Below, piece after piece: positions 52,612-64,000 of a stretch of DNA of 64,000 bases. The translations under genes were made by a program, and so were the position numbers. The first letter of the stretch is position 1; each line of letters starts with the position of its first letter. Under the pieces are notes generated by a model. It searched no databases. It was not told where the DNA came from and was given only the letters and a program-made list of their open reading frames with translations. The stretch is from Chrysomallon squamiferum. Its lineage: Eukaryota; Mollusca; Gastropoda; Neomphalida; Peltospiridae. The DNA is taken from positions 21,762,322-21,826,321 of the forward strand of contig CM022671.1 of NCBI GenBank assembly GCA_012295275.1, written 5' to 3'.

Positions 52612-53033
52612 ATTAATAAATCTCACATATTTGTCGTATATCTGCATTCAAGGGTAAAATATTAATATATATATTTGAATGTACGGAATATTTGAATGAC
52701 CAACACAAATAAACACAATTTGACTATTTTACAACTCAGATCTCTGAATGAAAGTCTCGAATGTGCGTCTGTCGTTACAAGCGACTGTCCAATGTTTGGA
52801 CGACTTTTCTACGATTTGCTCCCCGAAGGCGTAGATACGACAGCTAACACAATATGTACCAAAGGTAAGGGTATCAGTTTTATTGCACACAGTTTACTAA
52901 AGATGTCTTTTTTTCTTACTGTCGTATATGGTATTATAAAGGATTATTTAGAAGGATGACAGTCATGTAATGTCTAATGATTTTGACAAATAAATACATG
53001 CATACATCAATATTAAAAGGTGACATATATATA

Positions 53034-53067
<34 letters not shown>

Positions 53068-55377
53068 TACTATCTCTATATATGCGTAGATGTTTTGTTA
53101 TTACAACGATTTACTCATGTATTTGTTGATTTTATATTTAACGGCGCTTAAAAACGTAATAAATAAAGGCTTCTGAGTATAATTAAATACTGATTACATT
53201 TAAATATAATTATCGCACATGTATTTGGATATAGACCGCTGTTGCTTTTAGGCTTACTGCATGTATCAGTAGTTTCTTTTATTGATTTGAATAACTGAAG
53301 AAACAAATATCATTATAGAATTTGCATGACTGAGAATTATTTAGTTTTATACTTTCCAATACCATCGCGTTTATTGACAAATTATTATTTATTTGTAAAC
53401 TGAAAGAATAGACACGATTAGTTAATCTTAACATGTATACGACATTTGTATTCACGTACGAAATAAACCGAAGATCATCGACTTTATAACGTAATGGTTA
53501 CGTCACATTATTACATTTTCACCAAACCTAACATCGAGAGAATGAGTATTTTTATTTCTAAAAGTATTTTATACTTGGGCTCTTTCTGTTTATTTCGAAT
53601 ATATAAGGATATTAATTTTCTCCAAACGTTTAACAAAATATTCTGTGGACAAGACAAAAAACCAAACCTAAAACATGAACAAAGCGTCGTAAACCAGGAA
53701 AGGGAGATTTTCGGAATTCATGACGTATGTATATTATTAACAGAAATACAAAAGTGGCGGCTCCAGAAATACTATAAACAAATAAATAAATTACTGCGAT
53801 TGGAGTAGGAGCTTCTACCAAATAGGCTTTACTAAGAGAGACATATAAACATTGACTGGAAATCAAATATTACGTGTATATCAATGGGTATTTACAAAAT
53901 AGATTTAAATCATAAAATGTAATTTAGGGAGAAGCATTAAATGTCAAGTATATATTTAATATTAGCTCTTTCGCTTCAGAGTTATTTTAGATGTTGCGTT
54001 GAAGGTTTGTATACAGAAGGTAAAGATTACGTTGCTGGTTTTTTTTCATGTTTGATTACTTGATTATATTTTGTGAGGGCTTGATTGATTAACTTTGTTA
54101 TGTGCCTCTAAAATCAGTTTAGAAGAAATCTTTCTGAAACTGTCATTTCCATGCGAATGTCATTGTAATATAATAAAATATTCTTTGCAATTTGTGTATT
54201 TATTTATTTATTTATTTTAGTTTCAGAAAAGAAAAAAGAAAAAACAAAAATCCGTTAAAAATGATATATAAAAAATTAATCATTGATATTTAACTTTTTA
54301 CATTTAATTTTAAATTTAAGTTTTCGCTCAGTTAATACTGACATTATCTAATATTTTCAGTTAATATTTTCTTCAATAACTTAGCACATAAAAGTATATT
54401 AATGAAGTATTACATTTTAAAAATATATTGCAGGATGTGAAAACTTTGATGAAGCAATGGCGATCCTAGACACGTGTAAACAACACGTAATGAATTTACC
54501 TGAAGATCTGGAAACTGCTTGCAAGTATGTACATATGGATACATTTGATTACATGTGGATATATCAGTATATTTGTATTTGTATGACATTTGTGTATAAA
54601 TTAACAGACAGATGGATGGAAAGACATACAGACTCATATCTATCTACTTACCTACCGGCCTACCTATCTACATACATACCTATCCACGTAAATGTATGCA
54701 CATATACACACACATATACACATACATACACATACAAACATATGTATTTACATGTACATTCACACGCATATACGCACAGACACACGCGCTCGAACTGAAG
54801 ATAAGCAGACCAACGACTGTGCAACTGAGAAAAGTAAAGCGTTATCTCCCTTTTTTTTTTTTTTTTTTTTTCAGATCGTATCTTCGGTTCAAGATGTGTC
54901 TAGCTTCGTCCAATGTCCCTGTAACCTGTCCCATGTTTGAAGCACTTCTGAAAGTTCTTTATCCTCAACACATATTTGGTCTTTATGAACAGCAGTGTAA
55001 CAGATCGGACTCTGCCCTGGAATGTAAGTAAGGGTGGGGGTATAAATCAGACGTGAACTGTACCATAAATCTACTTAAAAACTGACTACGGCGATAACAA
55101 CAACAACAACAACAACAACATCAACAATAACAATAACAGCAGCAGCAACAGAAATATCAATATCAACAGCATCAGTATTAATTATCAATTTTGGTTTTCA
55201 GCTAACGATAAATGTGGTCCAAAAGGTGAGGCCCGTATTCAACACTGCGTCAGAGTTTTAGCCCTGGCTTGGCCAATGACAGTGGTAAATCCTGAAATTT
55301 CAATTCAGCAATGCAGGTACAACAGCGACAACATCAACATCAACACTAATAATAATAATAATAATAATAATAATGCA

Positions 55378-55411
<34 letters not shown>

Positions 55412-56848
55412 ACGCACACCTCCGATTTACCACAGATTACGAAAATCAGGTAACTGTGCTTTACACAAATTGTTTTAAAAACTATTTCAAAGAATACAGA
55501 TATTTTTATGATTAATATGTCTAGACTGGTAGTAACGTCATTACAACCCAAGAAAGGCGACGCGACTGTATTAGTTTATTGTTAACAATGTTTTATTAGT
55601 TTACGGTCGGTTGACAAAACAAAAATAAAATAAAATTTAATTAATTAGAAAAATTAAATAAAACAAAATACTGACTTTGAACTATGTAAAATATATCTAG
55701 AATACTTATTCCTGTCATCAATGATACACCTTTGTTTAAACAAAATGGATGCTAATTTTCCATATTGAAATAACATCATTTATCATTTTGTCAGATATTA
55801 ATCTTACGTATCATTATAATATCTAAAACCAGTCTACACCAAATAAATATTACGTTAGAATAGAGATCCCACTAATTCAAACCAGCAGTTCATTGGACGA
55901 ACGTTAGATGATCACTATAATCAGTTTACTTTTGAAAGTAAGTTCAGTAGTCCGGAAACATTCATAGAAACAAGTTTCCTGAATACTCATAATCATGTCT
56001 ATTAAGCGAATTTTATTTAATTTATGCAGAGATTATGACATTGGATTGAGATGTCTAGACAACGCTGGCTTTCATAAATGCAGCAAACTTCGTGGTTACT
56101 TCCGGAATTTGACGGTAAATCGGCGTGAGCACATGGACATTTTACAAGATCACTGCGCAGAATATTTGACTCAACAGAGACAGAAAGATCGTGCAACAGA
56201 ATCCTCCGCACAAGGTTTGTTTAATCTGAAAGAGGCATTGTTTTTCGAGTTTAAAGTTTCACAATAGAAAAATTACGTTTTAATTATATTTTAAATCGAT
56301 TATTAGAAACCAAACTGATACTAAAACCATTACTGTGATTACAATACGATGAATACCAAATTTGTGTTGGTTATTATTTCATTTATAAAGTTTAAAATAA
56401 TGATTTAACTAGTAATGAAAATAATAATAACAACGACAACGACAGCAACAACAAAACCAATAAAATAAAAATATAAAACAAAACAAAATACTGATGAATA
56501 ACTAGCATATTCATCAACTAACAACCATAAAAAACCAGAGAGAGAGAGATAACTGTTAAATTTAAAAATATATTTATATTTACAGGACTCATTACGTCAA
56601 CTCTTCTGATGGCTTGGGCTGTGTTAACAATATTTACAACTGTGAAGCACATTTCCACTCGATTTTATGATGATCTCGTCGTTTGGTATTTTAAATTTAC
56701 TTCAAAGGGAATCGGTCGGATGTTTTTGGCGCCAATGCATGTGTTCTATAGTGCCGCTTTTTACGTTTTCTTGATCGGGGACTTGTTACATTTAGTTTCA
56801 TACATACATATGATAATATCATTACTGAAACTCTTTTATGATTCCTGA
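45250..56848 (+). CDS. Four-module cysteine-rich secreted/membrane protein, unnamed
   Basis: No family recognised. Exons: 45250-45304 (signal peptide), a1 49576-49711, b1 50455-50597, a2 52209-52308, b2 52740-52864, a3 54434-54524, b3 54875-55023, a4 55202-55316, b4 56030-56214, C-terminal exon 56586-56848. Phases match throughout; 453 aa. Modules (about residues 19-111, 112-186, 187-266, 267-366) each carry six cysteines. The a part has C-x7-12-C and a C at its end. The b part has C-x7-9-C, then C after 22-25 residues, with CPMF in b2 and b3. Introns between modules are phase 1 and those within modules phase 2. N-glycosylation sites (NAT, NIT, NES, NLT) fit an extracellular protein. The last exon encodes a hydrophobic helix (ITSTLLMAWAVLTIFTTV) plus about 66 further residues with a second hydrophobic stretch. 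Six-Cys invertebrate families such as T20D4.11-like or DUF1397 are untested possibilities. Confidence 0.85.
48107..48183. repeat. (TC)38 microsatellite
   Basis: Pure dinucleotide run of about 77 bp in intron 1 of the Cys-module gene. Confidence 0.95.
48391..48522. repeat. Poly(A)/(AAT)n/(AAAT)n complex microsatellite
   Basis: A-rich run followed by about 20 AAT units, interruptions and AAAT units, in intron 1 of the Cys-module gene. Confidence 0.9.
50223..50327. repeat. 35-bp tandem repeat, three copies
   Basis: Three nearly identical units of the type ATACAGTAACTTCTCACAAA... ending CATAGGAAC, immediately before the CT tract in the intron upstream of exon b1. Confidence 0.9.
50334..50425. 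repeat. (CT)46 microsatellite next to the exon b1 acceptor
   Basis: Pure run of about 92 bp ending 29 bp before the first base of exon b1 at 50455. It may act as an extended pyrimidine tract in the pre-mRNA. Confidence 0.95.
51832..51886. repeat. (AAT)n microsatellite
   Basis: About 18 AAT units in the intron between exons b1 and a2. Confidence 0.9.
52374..52457. repeat. (GA)42 microsatellite after exon a2
   Basis: Pure GA run of about 84 bp beginning 66 bp after the donor of exon a2. It is complementary to the CT tract upstream of exon b1. Confidence 0.95.
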
Positions 56849-59296
56849 TATAACAGTCGTTTATAAATTATTATTATTATACATGGGGAAGTTCTGTATG
56901 TAGTGGCGAATACAGTTTTGGCGCCAAAAGACCGTCACTGAAAATGTTTATTTTATAACGAGTGTACATCTAGTCATTTTGTAAAATGCATGTGTGAAAA
57001 GTTATGTTATGTATGCTATAGATAAAAACATTTGTTCTGAGTTTTAAAACTAATAATGTACGTGATTAAAATAATAATGTCTGATGTTTATTCAGCATTT
57101 TCTAAAATATTACTTTCTAATGGATTAAAGAAATTTATAGTGAAAGAAATGAAATTTAATTGCCATTAATTAATGCCTCGTTATAATTTTTTAAATAACT
57201 GTTTCAGTTACATCGACAATACCTTAAAAATAAGTAGAATCAATTAGCATAATAATCAAATTCATGATACAGAAAGAAAAACCCAGCAACATAATAATAA
57301 TATTAAATAAATAAAAAAGTCAGTGTTAACTTAATTTTGAAATAACACACACAAAACAAAATAATAATAAAATAAAATAATTAAAAAATGAAAAATAAAC
57401 TTAATAATTAAAAGAGTTGAGCACTGTTTTGATATTTAATATATATTAAATACTTATCATCGTGTTAAAGTAAATGGTGACAGAATATAATTTCCATAAA
57501 GATTCACTGACCATCGAAGTAATGACTGATTTCTATAAAAATCAATAAATAAATAACAGAAATGTGACAAATAAAATAAACAACCGCAAATAAAAAGCTA
57601 GGTTTGAAGAAATTATTATTCGTAATTATTTATTAATTTGTTTTTAACAATGTAATCAAGACTCCGATTCCATAATGAAATGAACATGGATCTAGTCTGC
57701 CAAAACCGTAACTTCTTGAAATCCAGTAAGCATAAATGCCATTGTTTCAGAATTAAAGGTAATTTAGTCTTTCTTTCTTTTTTCTTTAATTTTTCCTTTC
57801 CAATCAAATTTTGTAACAGACTGTATATATTGTAAAATAGATTAAAAATATATATATATATATATATACATATATGTGTGTGTGTTAATAAAGTGTATAT
57901 AACACTATCAAATTGTACAGATAATGCATAATGGTTCTTTTTTTTTGAAATAAAGGTATATGGGATTTTCAGGAATTTTTGTTTGTTATTTCTTTTGTTT
58001 TTTCCATTCCATATCCTTGCAAACCATAGATTAAGATATTATTATTATTAACTTTTTATTTTCATTTATTTTAAACTATAACACTGTGTTCTATGCTTCA
58101 GTTACTTAATACTGATAATCTATTCAGACATATAATAAATAAATAAATAAATAAATGATGACAATGATAATGAAAAAAATATTTAACCTGTTTACATCAT
58201 TTTATATATAACTTATGGTTCTTTGTTTTTGACATGAATGCTTGAGAATCCTTGAAATTTGCATCATGCATTCTGCTAAGATGATGTCATGACTACAGGA
58301 AAATGGTGCGGCCCAGATATTTGTTACTGTACTGTTTTATTGTTTATCAGCTAAGACATCTCAATAAAAACAATAATAATAATAATAATAATTAATAAAT
58401 AAATAAATAAATAATACAGGCTGAGAGTCCTATACTCAAATCACTTGGGATCTAAAGTGTATTGAATTTCCAAATTTTTCCGAATACAAGGATATATAGC
58501 CTGAGAATATGATCCAAGTAAAAACACAAATTCCATTAATATATATATATATATATATATAATTCTGTGCACAAAATAATAATATAAAATATTCTTCAGT
58601 AGAGTTGCAGCTTGGAAAATAAAAACAAACAATGAATTGAAAAATATGTGTATATCAACAGATATTTGCTATCACAAGCACAGATTACGTAAAATAATAA
58701 AAATAATAAGTTAGTAATTTCAGCAATGGTTACAATTAAACACATAGAGTCTAATATTAAACAGAGGTAACAAAATGATTTTAGACAACCATTATTATTA
58801 AAATTGGTGTAGAATATTTCTAAAACTTTTATGGAATTGAAAAGAGTGAAACCTGATGTTGCTTAAAGACATACACACTAAAATTACAAAATGGCACACC
58901 TCTCATTTGTTTTCATCTTTTTTCTTATCTGTCTTCACTTCACCCTCACACACAGTTTAACTTTCTTGTGGAAATAAATGTATAAATAGTAGAAGTAGTA
59001 GATATATTTTGTACCATATCCTTAAAGTCTTGAGATAGTTAGTTGCGTCATGATGCTAAATAAATAAAAAACTTGTCATTTTTAATGTCATGGATCTTGT
59101 ACACAAAACTTTTAATAACTTTAACAGTGTAACTGTTATTATTAATATAAATTCTGTGGATATTTAATACAGTTTTTTAATATCATATTAACAACAGATC
59201 TAGATTTGCTATCTAAATTTTCATCAGATTTTCATAAATGTTGTGTAAATCAATTGGTAAAGTTGTACGAGTCCAGAATGTTTTATTTTTATGAGG
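56849..59296. other. Convergent 3' region, Cys-module gene / GUCD1
   Basis: A 2.4-kb AT-rich spacer with plus-strand poly(A) signals near 57305 and AAAT/AAT tracts near 57300-57400 and 58135-58160. It also carries a possible Tigger-type repeat end at 58417. No gene was found. Confidence 0.5.
58417..58500. mobile_element. Possible pogo/Tigger-type transposon end
   Basis: The stretch begins CAGGCTGAGAGTCC directly after a TA dinucleotide and continues with ACTTGGGATCTAAAGTG and AATTTTTCCGAATAC. This resembles the terminal repeat layout I recall for Tigger-like elements. No matching opposite end was found nearby, so at most it is a fragment. Confidence 0.35.
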
Positions 59297-61669
59297 TCAC
59301 AAATCGGGTATCTCCTTAATAAATAACAAATCTTCATCAGTTCCAAAGTTTTTTCTTGCTTTATCAAACTGATCCCAAGTGCTGCAGCAAAGTTCTGAAA
59401 CAAAATTGATCATCAAGAGATCGGTATTAATAAACATTTCTATAAACTAAACTAACACAAATAATCTATCACAGTACTGTTTGTTAACAGATCGCTATAT
59501 TTTGAAACATGTACAATATAAAAAAAAGTAATGTTTTTTGCATCTTTCAGAGGAAATGTATTTGTCAATTTGGATAATAACAAATTGCTTGGATATAATG
59601 TTCCAAAACATTTTTGAAAAATTATTTTATTTAAATAAAAGTTAACTTACAGATTGGACAATGAAAATTGCTAGGTTATATATCAAAATGTTGAAATTAG
59701 TTCAACTTAAATAACAGTTCATTTAACAATTTAGAAAAAAAGATCATTTTTAAAAAACCAAGCAAATTAATACTTAAAGATCTAGAGTTATAATCTCCAA
59801 ATTTAAAAATAAAAAAAATAAAATAATGTAAACGTTCATGATAAAAGTTACTTTTGCAAAGAAACATTGTCAAATAATTAACAAGTAAAGACAGAAATTA
59901 TTTATTATTACTTATATGTTTTCAGTAGCATGAAATATGAAGTTTATCTTGAATTGACACTAACCTTGATGAATGCCAGGATTTTTGTAGTAAATTAATT
60001 TCTTATCACAGTTATAGCCACATATAACCACAAAATGTCCTGAAAATTCAGAAAGTAACCTTAATAAAATATCAGCCCCAGATATGAATTTAAATGTTTT
60101 ATTAAGAAGATCTGAGTGATTTATAAATCGAGACTATTAAAAGCATTCAAGTGTATATTTAGAAATATTTTTAAGGAAAAAAAAACAAAAAAACACAATT
60201 AACATATTAATTATTTACCTTGATAATGTTTTGAACATATCTGGAAACAGCACAAACATGGTGTGCACTGAAAACAAACAGTTACATAAAATACTCAGTT
60301 TTAAGAAAAACTTTTTGAAATACTGAAAAAAAGAACAAGAAAAATGAAATAATAACAACACTAGGTTTTTACTAGTTTCAAACCTCATGAAAAAAAAATT
60401 AGCTTCATTACCAAATCAAACCTATTTTTTTTAAATAAGTTATGTATAAATTATAATATGTTTTTTCTTTCTTTTTTCTCTATAATCACAAAAACATTTT
60501 AAGACATCACACATATAGATGTAAAATAACAATCTGAACTTACAAATCTGTGACAAAGAATGCATTCTAGAAGTACTGCATCAACAAGACATATTGCAAC
60601 AAAGTTTGATTTCAGCTGATTAATAATTTCTTCTATTGGCACAGATCTTAAAAAAAAATATTTAAAAAAAATAGGAACATTTGAAATTAAATTTTATGAT
60701 TTATGACTATATCTCTAGATCTGTAGAATCATGCAGTTATTCTTTTTCTTGCATTTAAAAAAAAGAAAATGTGTGTGTGTGTGTGTGTGTGTGCATCTAT
60801 ATATATATAAAAATTTATAATAAATTCACTCTGTCATCATTTTTCAATCATCAAATGTAAAATCATCTCCTAAAAATTAATATCAATATTCAGTTATTTG
60901 TTCAGTTCTATATAAACTGTTACAATTCTTCTCTTTCATTAGATTGCACTGTACTAATAACATATTATCAATATTACTGTATTCAACATTATCTAAGTGT
61001 TTTCTCAATGACATGATGCACTAATGACAGGTAAAATTCAAATGGACATTGAGAAATCATACTTATAAATAAATTGTTTATCAAGTCAAGCAAAATATTT
61101 CATCATATCTTAATCAACATTTGTTAAAAAAATATAAAGTATTGCTGTTTAAAGATTTTACAAGTCGACATCATTATGTACATTACACATGTAGATTAAT
61201 TAAACATAAAAATACCGTTTCTCTATGCAGACTCCTTTAGAAGATGCCTCTTCAAACATCCGATTAATTCTGACAGAACATTCATCAAATGTTTCTGAAT
61301 AATAGGCCTATAGAACATTTATCCAAAATATAAAAAATAATAAAAATAAAATTTTTTAAAATGAATGCTAAATATAAAATAAAATGCTGACATATATAAT
61401 GATAGAAAATATAAAATTTGGTAGTAATTCATATATAGGATGAACAAGTTACAAGAAAAGAATGAGACCCAACAGCTGATACTATTTTAATTTTTTGTAT
61501 GTGTGTGCTGGTGTTATTAACTAATCATTCACATCAGTCTGATCATAAACAAGCTGTCAATCATTCATAGTCCATAACAGATTTCTTGCTTGCTACAAAT
61601 ATGTGTGCTTTTAACCTAGAAGAATTTTGTTTGAGTTTTAAAAAAATCTAAATGAATTTTAACCACTTT

Positions 61670-61705
<36 letters not shown>

Positions 61706-63494
61706 AACACTTTAATTTCTAAATATTTTCATTAATTTAATATTAAAAGACCCAGGATAACAGAAATATAAAAATATTTAAACTGAACTGTTTAAAAATT
61801 TTATAACTTTTTCTTCAGTTCTTTTTATTAAAAATATATTAATAAAAATATAAAAAAAAAAAAAAAAAGAAAAAAAAGTTAACTTTGTGTTGTGGAATCA
61901 ACAGACATTTCTTACATTGTTCTTGTAGTCATTATGGATACCTAAAGTCACAGTATACATCTGATGTTTTATCCCATGATGCTTCATCAGATAGGCCAGA
62001 TCAACTGTCCAGACACTTCATTGATAATATTCATAATTAGAAAAGTCTTGATGATACATTATAATTTATGTAGTCAATGAAAATATTGATAATTATACAA
62101 GAATTAATAATATATTATTTATAGTATGCTTGGTTGGCCCAATTTTTTTATTTTCAGTGGCATTTTGTGCTTTGTTTTTTTGTTCATTTAAATGTTGTTG
62201 CTCCTTTTATTATTATTATTATTATTAATATTATTATTATTTAAATTATTTTAAAAATATATTATAAAATATATTTTAAATATTAACTGTTTCTTTCTTA
62301 GTTTCCTTTTAAAAATAATGATGTGAAAAAAAGAACTTCTGACACAATTCCACACCATTATTAAAATTTCAAAAGTTTTTTCCTTTTTCTTTCTTAAGAA
62401 TAAGTAATGATGAATGATATATCACAATAAAGTAGTTTTTTCCTTGATTGAATTAAGTATTTAAAAAAATTAAAATCTTAAATTCAGTAACTTACTCTTT
62501 CCCACATTTTAAATACTCTAGATCATTTGCATAAATGTCTTCTGTATCTTTCCCTAAATATCTGGAGTCAAAAATAAAAAGAATGTTTAAATCTGATTTA
62601 TAGACACATGCACACACATTCTTAGATTAAGAAAAATAATAATAATACAATTTTTCAAACAAAAACAATAAAAGCATGAAATTATTAAAAACAATTGGGA
62701 TATATAATAATTGAGAAAAAAATCATTAAAATCATAAATGATGTAAACTTACATTACTTGTAACAGAATGTTTAGAGACATCAGATCACGAACAGAAAAA
62801 TAAAATAAAATAAAATTAATTAATAAAAATCAAATAAAACAGCATATGAATTTTGAATATCATAACTGCTGTTGAATTATCCGAATCCAAACTGATACAT
62901 CTAATTTACATACCTAAACACCATTGTAACACAGGCCAGACCACAGTCCCAGTCATATTTCTGTTTTATGTGCGGAACATCAATGATAAACTGTCTTCCT
63001 TCTGAAATGAATCATTTATTCCAATTCATCCTACAGGGTTTTTTCTTTGTTAATTTTTATTCTTTAACTTCAAGTTTTCTTTTTTCTGGTTTTTTTTTTT
63101 TTTTTTTTTTTTCATTTGTTTTTTTTTTTTTTTTATAATTGGTTTCTTTTAATATTTATTATCATTTTTAAAAAAGAAAGAAGTTAAGTTTGATCATTAT
63201 TATTATAAATTAAATTAACTGCAAGATATTATTTTATGCTCCACTCATGTTTTATTATTGTTGTTTTGTTTTATTTATTTGTTTGTTTGTTTACATAAAT
63301 TTATACTGTAAAGCAATTTAGTTTTAAATGACTATATAATATATGAATTACCCTAAGCTGAGCGCTTCGACATAACATTCCGGCTAGCTAATTAATAGTT
63401 TTCATTTAAAACGAAAATAAGGAATTCCTTCATTGTATAATAATTATTATGCAGACACGTTTCAGAAATTCATTTCCTGGATATACTACAACAG

Positions 63495-63555
<61 letters not shown>

Positions 63556-63758
63556 TAATAATAAAGTAATAAAGAAAAGTTATGACACCAGTTAAGTAAC
63601 GGAAACATGTTAACCACGATATTACAGGCGACAATATATTATTACGCCAGCTTTTATAGACTTAAACATCGTCAGCATACCTGCATTCCAAGATATAACC
63701 TTTTAATAATTTTGTTACCTTTCATGTTATCATTCATGACTGAAATAATTCCGCACAT
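59297..63758 (-). CDS. GUCD1: GUCD1 (guanylyl cyclase domain-containing protein 1; C39-like fold)
   Basis: Exons (descending): 63719-63758, 62914-63001, 62496-62561, 61916-62015, 61216-61307, 60544-60646, 60219-60267, 59965-60039, 59297-59394. Phases match throughout; 236 aa (human about 240). Landmarks: VPHIKQKYDWDCGLAC with Cys33 in the nucleophile position of a peptidase C39-like fold; VWTVDLAYLMKHHGI; GHFVVICGY with His181; and the C-terminal signature NFGTDEDLLFI. Biochemical function is unsettled: the plant homologue was reported as a guanylyl cyclase, while the fold suggests a cysteine peptidase-like protein. The start is the first ATG after an in-frame stop; an in-frame ATG at 63737 is an alternative. 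Cys pairs in exon 7 (CTPCLCC) resemble those of vertebrate GUCD1. Confidence 0.94.
63495..63566. repeat. (AAT)n microsatellite, GUCD1 intron 1
   Basis: About 70 bp of AAT units with one AAC interruption. Confidence 0.9.
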
Positions 63759-64000
63759 ATTAACGGATCCATATTAATTTGACTGAAATGATGAAAAAAT
63801 CATTTTATAATTACATTATTTCTGCTTTGCCATTATTTACATTTTGGTCTTTACTGAACCGGTGCAACAAATATAGTGTGCCATGTCGGAATACACACAG
63901 AGGCGCTACGCAATTTATGAATGTACCGTATGCTAAATGGATAAAAGGTTTACATATTAGGTGCTGACATTTCATTGTATTGTTACACCATGAAATTAAA
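63759..64000. other. GUCD1 5' flank to window end
   Basis: 242 bp upstream of the GUCD1 start, with modest CpG content near 63858-63935. It should contain the 5' UTR and core promoter. No further gene is visible before the window ends. Confidence 0.4.

Noticed and set aside
1-64000. CRISPR arrays, tRNA or rRNA genes, and viral insertions
   Set aside because: No spaced direct-repeat array, no cloverleaf with A/B boxes that I could recognise, and no viral-type reading frames were found by eye; covariance-model tRNA or Rfam scans were not possible.

Overview
The window is AT-rich animal nuclear DNA. Its genes have many small exons with GT-AG introns, mostly 0.2-1 kb, and the introns and spacers are packed with microsatellites (TA, CA, CT, GA, AAT) and homopolymer runs. 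The conserved proteins are typical metazoan orthologues, including a ciliary gene. I lean towards a lophotrochozoan, probably a mollusc, from overall texture only; no sequence here fixes the phylum.

Eight protein-coding genes can be read exon by exon with consistent splice phases. From left to right they are: TPCN1, a two-pore endolysosomal channel (minus strand, 25 exons, 3' end outside the window); IQCG/DRC9, an axonemal dynein-regulator subunit (plus, 4 exons); DCTPP1, a dCTP pyrophosphatase (minus, 4 exons); an unnamed small type I membrane protein with an EMI domain (plus, 6 exons); PES1/pescadillo, a ribosome-biogenesis factor (minus, 17 exons, one apparent single-base frameshift); SUPT4H1/SPT4, an elongation factor (plus, 4 exons); an unnamed secreted or membrane-attached protein built from four tandem six-cysteine modules (plus, 10 exons); and GUCD1, with a C39-peptidase-like fold (minus, 9 exons).

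The first six genes alternate strand and form three successive head-to-head pairs: TPCN1/IQCG, DCTPP1/EMI gene and PES1/SUPT4H1. Start codons in each pair are only 0.41-0.58 kb apart, so each gap is probably a shared promoter. IQCG/DCTPP1, the EMI gene/PES1 and the Cys-module gene/GUCD1 converge tail to tail. From 41 to 50 kb the DNA is gene-poor. It holds a complete hAT-type non-autonomous transposon (744 bp with a perfect 8-bp target duplication), CpG-richer blocks and the 4.3-kb first intron of the Cys-module gene.

The least described item is the Cys-module gene. Each module is one a-exon plus one b-exon. Phase-1 introns lie between modules and a phase-2 intron lies inside each module, a clean record of tandem two-exon duplication. 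Long complementary CT and GA tracts flank the b1-a2 exon pair, whose removal would be in frame. Other notable items are candidate alternative last exons of the EMI gene, an expanded tandem array of a PES1 splice acceptor, and a mariner-type MITE. Gene identities and exon boundaries come from reading the sequence and recalling family proteins. No database search was run.
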